DNA of 64,000 bases from JAEUHZ01 sp964552795 (GTDB lineage: Bacteria > Planctomycetota > UBA1135 > GCA-002686595). Where the stretch lies: the NCBI GenBank assembly GCA_964552795.1, contig CAZKIO010000006.1, positions 62,001 through 126,000 of the forward strand. Reading direction: 5' to 3'. Below, piece by piece: positions 17,556 to 26,034 of the stretch. The notes under the pieces were generated by a model. The model was given only the letters and a program-made list of their open reading frames with translations, ran no database searches and was not told the DNA's origin. The position numbers and the translations under genes are program-made. Numbering within the stretch: position 1 is the stretch's first letter; each line of letters opens with the position of its first letter.

Positions 17556-19030
17556 ACGCGCGCGAGCTGGAGGCCGTGCTCGCGGCGCGCGGCACGCCGC
17601 GCGTCCTGATCGTGGGCGACCTGATCCTCGACCGCTACGTGTCGGGCGACGTGTCGCGCATCTCCCCCGAGGCGCCGATCCCGGTGCTGGCCGCGCGCCG
17701 GGCCGAGGAGAAGCTGGGTGGCGCGGGCAACGTCGCCGCCAACCTCGTGGCGATGGGGGCGAAGGTCGACGTCGTCGGCGTGCTGGGCGAGGACGGCTGG
17801 GGCCGCGCGCTGCGCCAACTCCTGGAGGACCTGGGCGTCGCGACCGACGGCTGCGTGATCGATGCCGCGCGCCCGACCGTGCAGAAGACGCGCCTCATGA
17901 GCGGCCCCCAGCAGATGCTGCGCGTCGACTGGGAGGACGCGCGCGCCGTCGCCGGCGCGGCGCGCGACGCGCTGCTCGCCGCCCTGCCGGCGCGCGTGAA
18001 GGGCGCGCAGGCGGTCGTGCTCTCCGACTACGGCAAGGGCGTGCTCGTGCCCGAGGTCGTCGCGGCGGTGATCGCCGCCGCGCGCGCGGCGCGCGTGCCG
18101 GTGCTCGTCGATCCCAAGGGCGACGACTACCGGCGCTACAAGGGCGCGACGCTCGTCACGCCCAACCGCAAGGAGGCCGAGCAGGCGATCGGCCGAAAGA
18201 TTCCTCGTCTGGAGGACTTGCCGGCGGCGGCGGACGACCTGCTCGAGACGGCGGAACTCGACGCGGCGGTGATCACGCTGGGCGCCGACGGCATCTACTT
18301 CCAGGACCGGCGCGGCGCGAGCGGGCACGTGCCCGCGCGCGCGCGCCAGGTCTTCGACGTGACCGGCGCGGGCGACACGGTCGTCGCGCAGCTCGCGTTC
18401 CACCTCGCGGACGGCGTTCCGCTGGCGCAAGCGGTCGAGCTGGCGAACCAGGCCGCGGCGATCACGGTGGCGCGCCTGGGCACGCACGCCGTGTCGCGCG
18501 CGGAGCTCCTGGCGCACCTGGCGGAGAGCCATGCGAAGGCCGGCAAGGTGGTGCTGGGCGCGGAGCTCGACCAGCTCCTGGCGCAGTGGCGCAAGGCCGG
18601 CAAGCGCATCGTGTTCACCAACGGCTGCTTCGACGTGCTGCACGTCGGCCACGTGACCTACCTGCGCTTCGCCAAGGAGCGCGGCGACGTGCTGCTCGTG
18701 GGCGTCAACGACGACGCCAGCGTGCGGCGCCTGAAGGGCGAGGGCCGGCCCGTCAACCCGGTGGGGGACCGCATGGAGATGCTGGCGGCCCTCGAGATGG
18801 TCGACGCCGTCACGAGCTTCGGCGAGGACACGCCGGCCCGGATCGTCGAGCGCGTGACGCCCAACGTCCTGGTCAAGGGCCAGGACTGGGCCGACAAGGG
18901 CGTCGTCGGCCGCGAGTGGGTCGAGGCGCACGGCGGCAGCGTGCACCTCGCGCCGATGGTGCCCGGTCGCTCGACGACGAGCATCCTGGAGCGCGCGCGC
19001 GAGGGCGACGCGGCGCGGCCGGGCTTCTAG
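17552..19030 (+). CDS. hldE: Bifunctional heptose 7-phosphate kinase / heptose 1-phosphate adenylyltransferase
   Basis: A 492-residue protein. The N-terminal half is a PfkB-type kinase: ILDRYVSGDVSRISPEAP, the GGAGNVAAN sugar site, and DVTGAGDTV with the catalytic aspartate. The C-terminal half is a cytidylyltransferase-fold domain with TNGCFDVLHVGH (from about residue 356) for ATP binding and GQDWADK near the end. The protein makes ADP-D-glycero-beta-D-manno-heptose, the substrate of the preceding hldD. Full length and fused as in Escherichia coli. A separate, split pair of homologues lies at 39364-40886. It is the last high-GC gene before the low-GC island. Confidence 0.96.
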   Translation: MNARELEAVLAARGTPRVLIVGDLILDRYVSGDVSRISPEAPIPVLAARRAEEKLGGAGNVAANLVAMGAKVDVVGVLGEDGWGRALRQLLEDLGVATDGCVIDAARPTVQKTRLMSGPQQMLRVDWEDARAVAGAARDALLAALPARVKGAQAVVLSDYGKGVLVPEVVAAVIAAARAARVPVLVDPKGDDYRRYKGATLVTPNRKEAEQAIGRKIPRLEDLPAAADDLLETAELDAAVITLGADGIYFQDRRGASGHVPARARQVFDVTGAGDTVVAQLAFHLADGVPLAQAVELANQAAAITVARLGTHAVSRAELLAHLAESHAKAGKVVLGAELDQLLAQWRKAGKRIVFTNGCFDVLHVGHVTYLRFAKERGDVLLVGVNDDASVRRLKGEGRPVNPVGDRMEMLAALEMVDAVTSFGEDTPARIVERVTPNVLVKGQDWADKGVVGREWVEAHGGSVHLAPMVPGRSTTSILERAREGDAARPGF

Positions 19031-19352
19031 GGCCGATGTGCGGCGGGAGCATGTTTTTCACAGCCTGACCCGGCTGGGCGAGAGGGCACGCAGCACTCTC
19101 CACAAGCCGATGGGTCCTAGAAGAGGGGCGGGGAACCCAACCAGCTGGCAATGCGAAGGCCTCGGCCAGCAACGATCTGCCCGAGCGAGGTCAGAGGAGG
19201 GAGGGTACTCCCATTTGTAGGACTGAAGCCGATTCCCGACAGCAGTCTGCTCGTCGAGAACCCCGCCTGGTAGGATCAAAGACGCTCCTACGCGAGTGCG
19301 GCCCTGACGAGTAGGGCCGCCGGTCCATTCATCAACCCCTAAGGAGATGCCA
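19031..19352. other. 322-base intergenic stretch opening the low-GC island
   Basis: No gene is supported here. Two hairpins stand close together near the right end: GTAGGA/TCCTAC (19270-19291) and GCGGCCCT/AGGGCCGC (19298-19320). An AAGGAG ribosome site follows at 19341-19346. Base composition falls from about 73% GC toward the island's level across this stretch. I found no tRNA and no direct repeat matching the far side near 23630. Confidence 0.5.
19298..19320 (+). promoter_or_regulatory. Perfect 8-bp hairpin just before the cassette's ribosome site
   Basis: GCGGCCCT (19298-19305) and AGGGCCGC (19313-19320) pair around GACGAGT. It lies 20 bases upstream of the AAGGAG at 19341 and could be a leader-RNA control element or a terminator for transcription coming from hldE; no T-run follows. 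Confidence 0.4.
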
Positions 19353-19697
19353 ATGATGAGTCCTCGATTCGCATCCATCGTCCTAGTGAGTTCGACTGTC
19401 GCCCTCCTGTTTCTCCTGGTGACGTCCGCAACCCAAATCGGGACACCCAAGAAATGCCGCGCAAGTACAGGCGCATTCTGCAGGCTCGTCTTCGCGGATT
19501 GTGATGGAAATGCGGGGGATTGCTTTCGTTGCACCTCGATCTCGCGTCACGATAGCTGTGATGGCACGCCGGCAACCTGCAGTACTCAGCAGGCAGCTAC
19601 TGGGTGCGGTAAGTACGAGTTCGCAGACTGCTGCGCAGGTGAATGCTGCAATTGGTGGACTGCAAGCACTGACTGCAACCGCACGGAGTGCCAGTAG
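19353..19697 (+). CDS. Small exported cysteine-rich protein (14 Cys)
   Basis: A 114-residue protein with no family I recognise. An N-terminal hydrophobic helix (about residues 7-27) fits a signal peptide or anchor. The remaining stretch contains 14 cysteines, including CC doublets in DCCAGECCNWW, so the mature part should be disulfide-locked outside the cytoplasm. AAGGAG at 19341-19346 is too close to the first ATG (19347) and well spaced for ATG 19353 or 19356, which decides the start. It heads a four-gene low-GC unit; the next gene's earliest possible start (GTG 19688) would overlap its end. A toxin- or bacteriocin-like role, a structural surface protein and a redox protein are all possible. 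Confidence 0.65.
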   Translation: MMSPRFASIVLVSSTVALLFLLVTSATQIGTPKKCRASTGAFCRLVFADCDGNAGDCFRCTSISRHDSCDGTPATCSTQQAATGCGKYEFADCCAGECCNWWTASTDCNRTECQ

Positions 19698-19729
19698 CTC
19701 CGCAGCGTGGAACACCCTTGTTCCAAAGA

Positions 19730-20848
19730 ATGCCGCTCATGCTCCTCGCATCCGCAGTTACTGTGCCGCTGCTTGTCCAGTTGGCATCGGCCTCCGTACT
19801 CAAATCTGGATCAAGTGAACGAGTTGATGGCGGACACCTGAGGGTAGTGCAAGACAACATTCGCAAGCGTGAACTAATCCTCCGCCGCTACGAGGTCTAT
19901 TATTCAGAAGCGCTGACGGAAGTCGGAGCAACCAACCCGCCGAGTTGTACGTTAGGTGTCTACTGCCAGAATGAGGCCATAGAGAAATGGGTTAAGTACA
20001 GAGGCGCGAACCTTGCTCCTGATCGCTGCAGCGGAGATCCCCTCGAACTCTTCGAAGCCATTCGCGATAGTGTGTCCCCATCCGTGTTTCTATGTGATGG
20101 GGTGAGAACAGCGCTCTATGGACCAAGGACCGGCGGGCTCGGGGCATGGGACGGCATCCTCACTTCCAAAGTGGACAATAGCATTCGCAGTGGTGGAATG
20201 AACTGCTGCATGCTGTTTGGGGAGCGGTGGTTCTCCGAGTTTCTGGATGACTGCCGTCTTATTGGCGTTACCGGGACGGGAAACAAGTTGGAGTACACCG
20301 TCGTCGCAGGTGAGGGAGCCCAGCAATCAGTTATCCGCTTTGTCGCAGATAATACAGGTTTCATATACTCTCTTGAGTGGAGCAAGCAGGGGCGTGTCAG
20401 GATGCTCGCTACTGTGCTTGAAGCAATCAGTCTGGGTTCCGCAGTCTACCCACTTGCTGGTAACATTAAGTACAACTATGGGCCGGGAGCGTCACTGGAC
20501 ACGAGGTATGCCTATGTCGAACGCAGTGAAGGTGTTCCAGTAGAAACGTCGCTCCTTTCATTGCCTTCCGAGTTGGTGAATCGAAACGCTGTCGTCATCA
20601 TGTCCGACGAGGCCTCAGGATCAAGATTCCAGCTTGATAGGAATGGTATTGCTTCGCTTGACTTGATATCGGGTACGACTGGAGAGGACACCGGGGCACC
20701 TGATTCAAGAGTTCCAGAAGCATCGGACAGCGCAAACGCGAATGGTGGCGGTGTACTGCGGTTCGTAATGGCCGCACTCGCTGTTGTAATGGTTCTGAGT
20801 GGATCCGCCGTGATATGGACTCGACGCCGAGCTGCGCAGCGTTCATGA
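19730..20848 (+). CDS. Exported protein with C-terminal membrane anchor, unknown family
   Basis: A 372-residue protein from ATG 19730, which puts a signal peptide (MPLMLLASAVTVPLLVQLA) at the front; an upstream in-frame GTG at 19688 is the alternative. The body is a mixed alpha/beta domain with scattered cysteines (a CC pair in GGMNCC). The end is an acidic, glycine/asparagine-rich linker, a hydrophobic helix of about 20 residues, then WTRRRAAQRS, the order expected for a C-terminal envelope anchor facing outward. I do not recognise the domain; a periplasmic carrier-like beta fold is a guess. The stop overlaps the next ATG (ATGA). Codon use is far more AT-rich than flanking genes. Confidence 0.7.
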   Translation: MPLMLLASAVTVPLLVQLASASVLKSGSSERVDGGHLRVVQDNIRKRELILRRYEVYYSEALTEVGATNPPSCTLGVYCQNEAIEKWVKYRGANLAPDRCSGDPLELFEAIRDSVSPSVFLCDGVRTALYGPRTGGLGAWDGILTSKVDNSIRSGGMNCCMLFGERWFSEFLDDCRLIGVTGTGNKLEYTVVAGEGAQQSVIRFVADNTGFIYSLEWSKQGRVRMLATVLEAISLGSAVYPLAGNIKYNYGPGASLDTRYAYVERSEGVPVETSLLSLPSELVNRNAVVIMSDEASGSRFQLDRNGIASLDLISGTTGEDTGAPDSRVPEASDSANANGGGVLRFVMAALAVVMVLSGSAVIWTRRRAAQRS

Positions 20849-21570
20849 GCGTTGCAGTGAATGCCTATGCTGCCGCTTTGGCCTGCATCATATTCTTGCA
20901 GGCTTGTGGCAATCGTCCCATCCTCATCGAAGTGGCCCCATCAGCAAGTCAGCACGTGGTAGTGTCAAAGCGAAATACATGCAGGCCAATTGTGTTCTTG
21001 CTGACAAATAAGAGCCCACATTCCTGCTTGATGGATGTGGCCGATAAGAGTTGCGGGGCGATTGCTGTAGAACTGTCAACTGCTGTATTATTACCGGGTG
21101 GCACTACGCCCGTGTCTATCCGGGCTGGTGTGCCGCATACCGGTGCTGATAATGGTTGGGTGACCGTTAACGTGACAGACCCAGAGACCGTCGAAACGCG
21201 ACAGATTACTCTGACTTATCACATTGAGCGCATGTGGGTCTCACGGTTAGAGGTTCAACCACCTATGGCATACCTCTCGAATAATGAACTGCGAAAGCCA
21301 CGGGAGATTCTCGTGAGTCTAAATGTCTCCTCTTCAACGGCTCCAGTGCTGGTCAGTGTATCAGAAGGGCAGGATATGCTCGAGGTTGTGGTGTTATCGC
21401 CGTGGATCCGCTCTAGCCCCCTCTGCTATTCCACCATTCTGAGGGTCGTGGTGCCCGTGATCGATAGTCCGAGCACCTCCCGTTGCATCGACATCGAGGT
21501 GACATGTGGGGGCGAAGCCCTGAACGGAACTCTCGAACTTGTGCAGTCCAAGACTGAGGCTCGCCAGTGA
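20845..21570 (+). CDS. Putative lipoprotein with DUF1573-like domain
   Basis: A 241-residue protein starting at ATG 20845 inside the stop of the previous gene. The N-terminal helix ends in FLQACGNR, a fair lipobox with the cysteine as lipid attachment site. Residues 40-130 run VFLLTNKSPHSC, DKSCGAI, LLPGGTTPVSI, the order of DUF1573 domains (a beta-sandwich with a SCGC-like turn and a proline-glycine strand). DUF1573 proteins are common in Planctomycetota and Bacteroidota; their function is unknown. A second beta-rich stretch follows. The gene is coupled to its neighbours on both sides. Confidence 0.65.
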   Translation: MSVAVNAYAAALACIIFLQACGNRPILIEVAPSASQHVVVSKRNTCRPIVFLLTNKSPHSCLMDVADKSCGAIAVELSTAVLLPGGTTPVSIRAGVPHTGADNGWVTVNVTDPETVETRQITLTYHIERMWVSRLEVQPPMAYLSNNELRKPREILVSLNVSSSTAPVLVSVSEGQDMLEVVVLSPWIRSSPLCYSTILRVVVPVIDSPSTSRCIDIEVTCGGEALNGTLELVQSKTEARQ

Positions 21571-23462
21571 ACCATGGCGAATGGAACTTCGGTGATCAGC
21601 AGAGCAAGGAAAGTGCAGAGAGGGAGCGTTCGATGGCAGCACGGCTCGAATCAGGACCAATCAACCGTCTCTTGACCGTGGCCTGTGGAGGGCTGGGGTT
21701 AGTAGTAACTCTACTGTGGGTATCGGTTCTAGGTGAGCGCAATACTAGCTCAATGGTCCCTGGTGGCACACGACCACAGCCAAGTGGCGAGCTCTCAGGA
21801 CAGGAAAGCGGTATCGACAACTCAAGCCGAGCGCCAGGGGCACACGACCCTGGTGACCTGTCAACGCTAATCCCGCTCGGTCAGCAGGAGGGTGCAACTG
21901 TTCTCGGCGTTGTGCAGGATGATGACGGAGCTCCTCTGGGTGGGATTCGGCTGATTCTGCGCGCAACGCAGGGAAAGCACGTAATCAAGGTGCTGACGGC
22001 CAGGACTAATGTGGTCGATGGTACGTTCATATTCCCGCTCCTGACCGCTCCTGATCCCTGCGATGTGACGGTCGACGTCCAGGCACAGGGTGACGGCGAC
22101 TATTGGGTATTGTCAGAGCCGACCAGGATATCCGTGGTCGATGGTCGCCGGTACTACTTTATTCTGACGGGCACGAGGCACGTAATCCAGATTGAGGGTT
22201 TGATTCTCGATGGGTATGGTGCCGGAGTGCCCGGAGCTGAGGTGACGGCCAGGGGCGCCCCATCCGTTACGACAGATGATCAAGGCCGGTTTGCCATCGC
22301 CGTGCCCCTTTGGTCCGACTCAGTCATGCTGGAGTGCTCGGCACTGCTAGAGCATGGTAGGCAGTCGACGAGAAAGCAGGTGATTATCACCAGCGAATGG
22401 CGTAATGCAGGACGCCTCTCCGGCGTCATCATCGGGTTTCCAGTACTTGATAATGTGCTAAGTATCTACGTTCGAGACGAGGGCGGTACTCCACTTCACT
22501 CCGCGCGCATTTCGAACCCAGTCGCGGGTGTTGAACGGCTTACGGGTACGGATGGGAGCGCAGTTGTGCCTGTCTCCGGGAGTGACGGAGCAAGCCTCGT
22601 GGTTGGGGCGGACGGATACTCAACAAGAGTGGTGTTTGTCGCTCCTGACTCTACCGATGCTGTCATCATCATGTGTGCTGATGTCCTCTTGAGAGGTGTA
22701 GTTGTCGATGGTGATGGCCAAGCCGTCGCACGGGCAGTTGTTCAAGTGTCTGATCGAACGGACGGCGCCGGGAACATTGCGCTAGCAATCACCGATTCCT
22801 TGGGTGGCTTTTCGTTTCGAGCCAGAAAGGTAGGCACTCCGCTATTCTTTGAGGTGAGTGCTAGCGACGGAAGGAGGGGTCGGTCCCAGAAATCACCCCA
22901 GTGGAGAGGTGATGTTGTTGAGATTCGTGTCACACCAGTGACTGCTGTGCGTGGATTCGTCATTGACTCCGGCGGAGTTCCACAGGCTCGCGTCTTGGTG
23001 CGTGCCGATTACGCTCGTGGTGTGTCGCATACCGACTCGGTTGCGGAATCTAGTGTACTGGGGGAGTTTGAGGTACTTGTCAATGCTGAGGACTGCAGCA
23101 GAGTGGTGTTCAGCAAGGAAGGCTTCTCTGTTACTGAGGTAGAGTGCAATGCTGTGAATGGCCGAACCATCGTACTCAGGCCCGCTGGCGTCTTGGCCTT
23201 CTATGTTGTCGACAATCTCGGTGCTCCGTACGGACCGATTGAGGCAGAGCTATTCAGGCATCGTCCTGGTCTCGAGGACGAACGAGTGGCTTCGAAGTGC
23301 TACTCTCCGAATGGCGTCATGACGATTCGGCCTGCTGGCATGGAGCCCGGCGAGGTGTGCATCCTCAAGATCTACGACTCTCAGGGAAAAACCATGCGTC
23401 GTGAGGCGCGATTGGCCAAGGCTGGTGATCCGCGTACGATCATTCAATGGCGCCCTCAATAG
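21567..23462 (+). CDS. Membrane-anchored protein with carboxypeptidase-regulatory-like repeats
   Basis: A 631-residue protein. GTG 21567 overlaps the previous stop. A single membrane helix at about residues 34-56 follows a charged N-terminal tail, then a low-complexity linker (to about 105), then repeated beta-sandwich units. At least four show the typical start, for example GVVQDDDGAPLGGIRL, GLILDGYGAGVPGAEV, GVVVDGDGQAVARAVV and GFVIDSGGVPQARVLV, marks of CarboxypepD_reg-like folds. Such repeats act as adhesion or scaffold modules outside the cytoplasm. No enzyme motif is visible. It ends the low-GC operon. Confidence 0.7.
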   Translation: MNHGEWNFGDQQSKESAERERSMAARLESGPINRLLTVACGGLGLVVTLLWVSVLGERNTSSMVPGGTRPQPSGELSGQESGIDNSSRAPGAHDPGDLSTLIPLGQQEGATVLGVVQDDDGAPLGGIRLILRATQGKHVIKVLTARTNVVDGTFIFPLLTAPDPCDVTVDVQAQGDGDYWVLSEPTRISVVDGRRYYFILTGTRHVIQIEGLILDGYGAGVPGAEVTARGAPSVTTDDQGRFAIAVPLWSDSVMLECSALLEHGRQSTRKQVIITSEWRNAGRLSGVIIGFPVLDNVLSIYVRDEGGTPLHSARISNPVAGVERLTGTDGSAVVPVSGSDGASLVVGADGYSTRVVFVAPDSTDAVIIMCADVLLRGVVVDGDGQAVARAVVQVSDRTDGAGNIALAITDSLGGFSFRARKVGTPLFFEVSASDGRRGRSQKSPQWRGDVVEIRVTPVTAVRGFVIDSGGVPQARVLVRADYARGVSHTDSVAESSVLGEFEVLVNAEDCSRVVFSKEGFSVTEVECNAVNGRTIVLRPAGVLAFYVVDNLGAPYGPIEAELFRHRPGLEDERVASKCYSPNGVMTIRPAGMEPGEVCILKIYDSQGKTMRREARLAKAGDPRTIIQWRPQ

Positions 23463-23629
23463 ACGGGGGGTTGCTGCCATGGGGAATGAAGGGCAGGTGG
23501 CCCTCCGCTACCTCCACCCCGCCGTGGGTGCCCGGCAGGCCCCGCTCAATGTCCGCAAGCTGAACTGTAGAACGGCTCTCACGTTCGAGTGTGAGTCGTC
23601 CGGTATCGTGACGGACTGGGACCGCACTC
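23463..23629. other. Right end of the low-GC island
   Basis: 167 bases between the convergent cassette and the S9 peptidase gene. No gene, terminator hairpin or repeat matching the left border was found. The jump back to high GC occurs at about 23640, inside the last codons of the peptidase gene. Confidence 0.4.
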
Positions 23630-25867
23630 TCAGTGTCGGAGTCGCTGCATTGAAGCACGCATCAGCGTGCGCCAGTGCAGCGCCTGCTGCGGGTCGACGA
23701 CGCCGTGCCGCTGGCGGCCGTAGAGCATCAGCTCGAACGGTTTCCCGGCCTTCTGCAGCGCGTAGGCGAGCTGCGTCGTGTTCGCGGGGTGCACGTTGTC
23801 GTCCATGGCACCGTGCACCAGCACCAGGTGCCCGGTGAGGTTCCCGGCCGCCTTGACCACCGACGTGCGCTCGTAGCCGTCCTTGTTGTTCGCCGGCGTG
23901 CGCATGTAGCGCTCGGTGTAGATGGAGTCGTAGCTCCTCCAGTCGGTCACCGACCCGCCCGCCACGCCCAGCGCGAACTTCTTCGAGTGCGTCAGCGCGT
24001 ACGCCGTCATGAACCCGCCGTAGCTCCAGCCGGTGATGCCCACGCGCGCGGGATCGACGAAGCCCTGCCCGACGAGCCAGTCGATGCTGTCCTCGATGTC
24101 CGCGAGCTCGCTCTCGCCCATGCGCTGGTAGCAGGCCCAGGTCGACACCGCGCCCTTGCCGCTGGCGCTGCGGTTGTCGCAGCTCCACACCACGAAGCCC
24201 TGCTGCGCCAGCATCTGCTGGAACATCCCGCCGGTACCCCCCCAGGAATTGCGCACCGTCTGCGCGTGCGGACCGGAGTACACGAACATCATCGCCGGGT
24301 ACTTCTTCGCGGGGTCGAAGTCGAGCGGCTTGATCAGCATGGCCTCCATCACGAAGCCGTCGCGCGTCTTGACCTGCAGGAGCTCGGGCACCGAGCGCGC
24401 GTACTCGCGCACCGCCGGGACGTCGTTGGCGTCGATCGTGCGCACCTCGAAGCCGTCGCTCGCGCGGTGCAGGCGCACCTGCGGCGGCGTGTGGATGTCG
24501 CTCCACGTGTCGAGGAAGCGCGTGAAGGTCGGGTTGAATTTGACCGAGTGCGTGCCCGCGCGCTGCGACAGGCGCCGCAGCCCGCGGCCGTCGAGGCCGA
24601 TCAGGTAGACATCGCTCCCGATGTGCGAGCGCTCCGTTCCGCTGAAGTAGACCAGGCTGCGTGCCTCGTCGACCCCGTGCAGGTCGCGGACCTCCCACTC
24701 GCCCTGGGTCACGGGGCCCAGGCAGGTCGCGCCGCGGTAGCGGTACAGGTGCTTCCAGCCGCTGCGCTCGCTGAACCACAGGAAGGTGCCGTCCGCCAGC
24801 CACGTCGGGCTGTCGGTGCGCTCGACCCAGGCCGGCGTCGTCTCGCGCACGAGCAGCGTGTCGCCGCTCGCGTCCGCGGCGCACAGGCGCAGCTCGAGCC
24901 AGACCTGCTCACGGTCCTGGACCTGGTACACGAGCCGGTTGTCCGGACTCCACGAGACGTCCACGACCAGAGGCTCGAACTGCGCGTAGGCCGTGAGATC
25001 CACGTCGCGCACCTCCCCCGACGATGCGCCCGCGATGCGCAGCCGCACCGACGGATTGGTCTCGCCCGGGCGCGGGTACGGCGACGTCTCGACCTTGAAG
25101 TCGTGGCGCGTGTCGTCGACCAGCGTGTAGAGCGGCACGCCCGTCTGGTCCAGGCGCAGGAACGCGATGTTCCGCGAATCCGGGCTCCACCAGAACGAGC
25201 GGAACGTGCCGCGGCCGTAGATCTCCTCCTGGTAGATCCAGTCCAGCTTGCCGTTCAGCACGTTCTCGGAGCCGTCGTTCGTGAGCCGCGTGGCGCCGCC
25301 CGCCACCGCGTCGCCCACGAACAGGTCGTTGTCGGCGACGAAGGCCACGCGCTTGCCGTCGGGGCTGAACGCCGCTTCCTCCTCGTCGACCTCGGGGGTC
25401 GACGTGATGCGCAGCGCGGTCTCGGAGTCGAAGCGCACGACCCACAGGTCGCGCGCGATCGTGACGAGCAGCGCGTCTCGCGCCGGGCTCAGGCGCTCGG
25501 CGTCCGGCGAAAGGAGGCGCGCGACGCGCCCTTCGTCGACCCCCGGGATCGCGGCGATCGCCTTCTTCGCCTTGCTCGTGTCGAGGAACGGCTGCATCGC
25601 GCCCGTGTCGGCCTCGACCAGCACCCACTCGGTCTCGCGCGTGTCGGGATTGCGGCGCGACTGGAGGTAGCGGCCGGCGTCGATCCACCTCAGGTTGGTC
25701 GGCGGGCGCCCGCTGAAATCGACCTTCTGGTCGGGGTGGTAGAGGTCCTCCAGGGTGAGGCGCTTGCCGGGGGCGGCCGGCTTGGCCGCGGGGGCGCGTT
25801 CCGGGGTGGCTGCGCAGGCGCACAGCGGCAGGATGGCGCAGAGGCTGAGGATCGTGCTTCGTTTCAT
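23630..25867 (-). CDS. Dipeptidyl peptidase IV-like S9 peptidase, lipoprotein
   Basis: A 745-residue protein. The N-terminus is a lipoprotein signal (hydrophobic helix ending LPLCAC). A beta-propeller (about residues 40-470) precedes the alpha/beta-hydrolase domain, which has the nucleophile elbow GWSYGG, the aspartate in AMDDNVHP and the histidine in YGRQRHGV. The propeller contains YQEEIYGRG-like text (IYQEEIYGRG), the double-Glu region that in DPP IV holds the substrate amino terminus. It should cleave X-Pro/Ala dipeptides from peptides outside the cytoplasm. The last few codons lie at the edge of the low-GC island. ATG 25867 is chosen because the lipobox follows it; the frame is open further upstream. 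Confidence 0.93.
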   Translation of the reverse strand: MKRSTILSLCAILPLCACAATPERAPAAKPAAPGKRLTLEDLYHPDQKVDFSGRPPTNLRWIDAGRYLQSRRNPDTRETEWVLVEADTGAMQPFLDTSKAKKAIAAIPGVDEGRVARLLSPDAERLSPARDALLVTIARDLWVVRFDSETALRITSTPEVDEEEAAFSPDGKRVAFVADNDLFVGDAVAGGATRLTNDGSENVLNGKLDWIYQEEIYGRGTFRSFWWSPDSRNIAFLRLDQTGVPLYTLVDDTRHDFKVETSPYPRPGETNPSVRLRIAGASSGEVRDVDLTAYAQFEPLVVDVSWSPDNRLVYQVQDREQVWLELRLCAADASGDTLLVRETTPAWVERTDSPTWLADGTFLWFSERSGWKHLYRYRGATCLGPVTQGEWEVRDLHGVDEARSLVYFSGTERSHIGSDVYLIGLDGRGLRRLSQRAGTHSVKFNPTFTRFLDTWSDIHTPPQVRLHRASDGFEVRTIDANDVPAVREYARSVPELLQVKTRDGFVMEAMLIKPLDFDPAKKYPAMMFVYSGPHAQTVRNSWGGTGGMFQQMLAQQGFVVWSCDNRSASGKGAVSTWACYQRMGESELADIEDSIDWLVGQGFVDPARVGITGWSYGGFMTAYALTHSKKFALGVAGGSVTDWRSYDSIYTERYMRTPANNKDGYERTSVVKAAGNLTGHLVLVHGAMDDNVHPANTTQLAYALQKAGKPFELMLYGRQRHGVVDPQQALHWRTLMRASMQRLRH

Positions 25868-26020
25868 CGCGGCCCGTCGTTGGGGGTGGGGGGGGGCGGG
25901 AGAGCTTAGCGGGCGTCGCCGCGAATCGGGCCCGGTTCCCTGTCCGGCCGGTCGGTCAGAAGCCGGTCCCCCGCCCGGACTGCTAGACTCGGAGCCCGGT
26001 TGCGCGCCCATTCCGCGCGC

Positions 26021-26026
26021 GGGAGA
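26021..26026 (+). promoter_or_regulatory. Ribosome binding site of the thioredoxin-like gene
   Basis: GGGAGA lies 8 bases before ATG 26035, which fixes the start of the TGA-containing gene upstream of its signal peptide. A TAGACT hexamer at 25984-25989 may be the -10 element. Confidence 0.45.
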
Positions 26027-26034
26027 CACACACG

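Noticed and set aside
19347..19349. First ATG of the cysteine-rich peptide
   Set aside because: It touches the AAGGAG site; ATG 19353 or 19356 has proper spacing.
19031..23640. Prophage or IS-borne island
   Set aside because: No integrase, transposase, phage gene, tRNA or border repeats were found, so only composition supports transfer.
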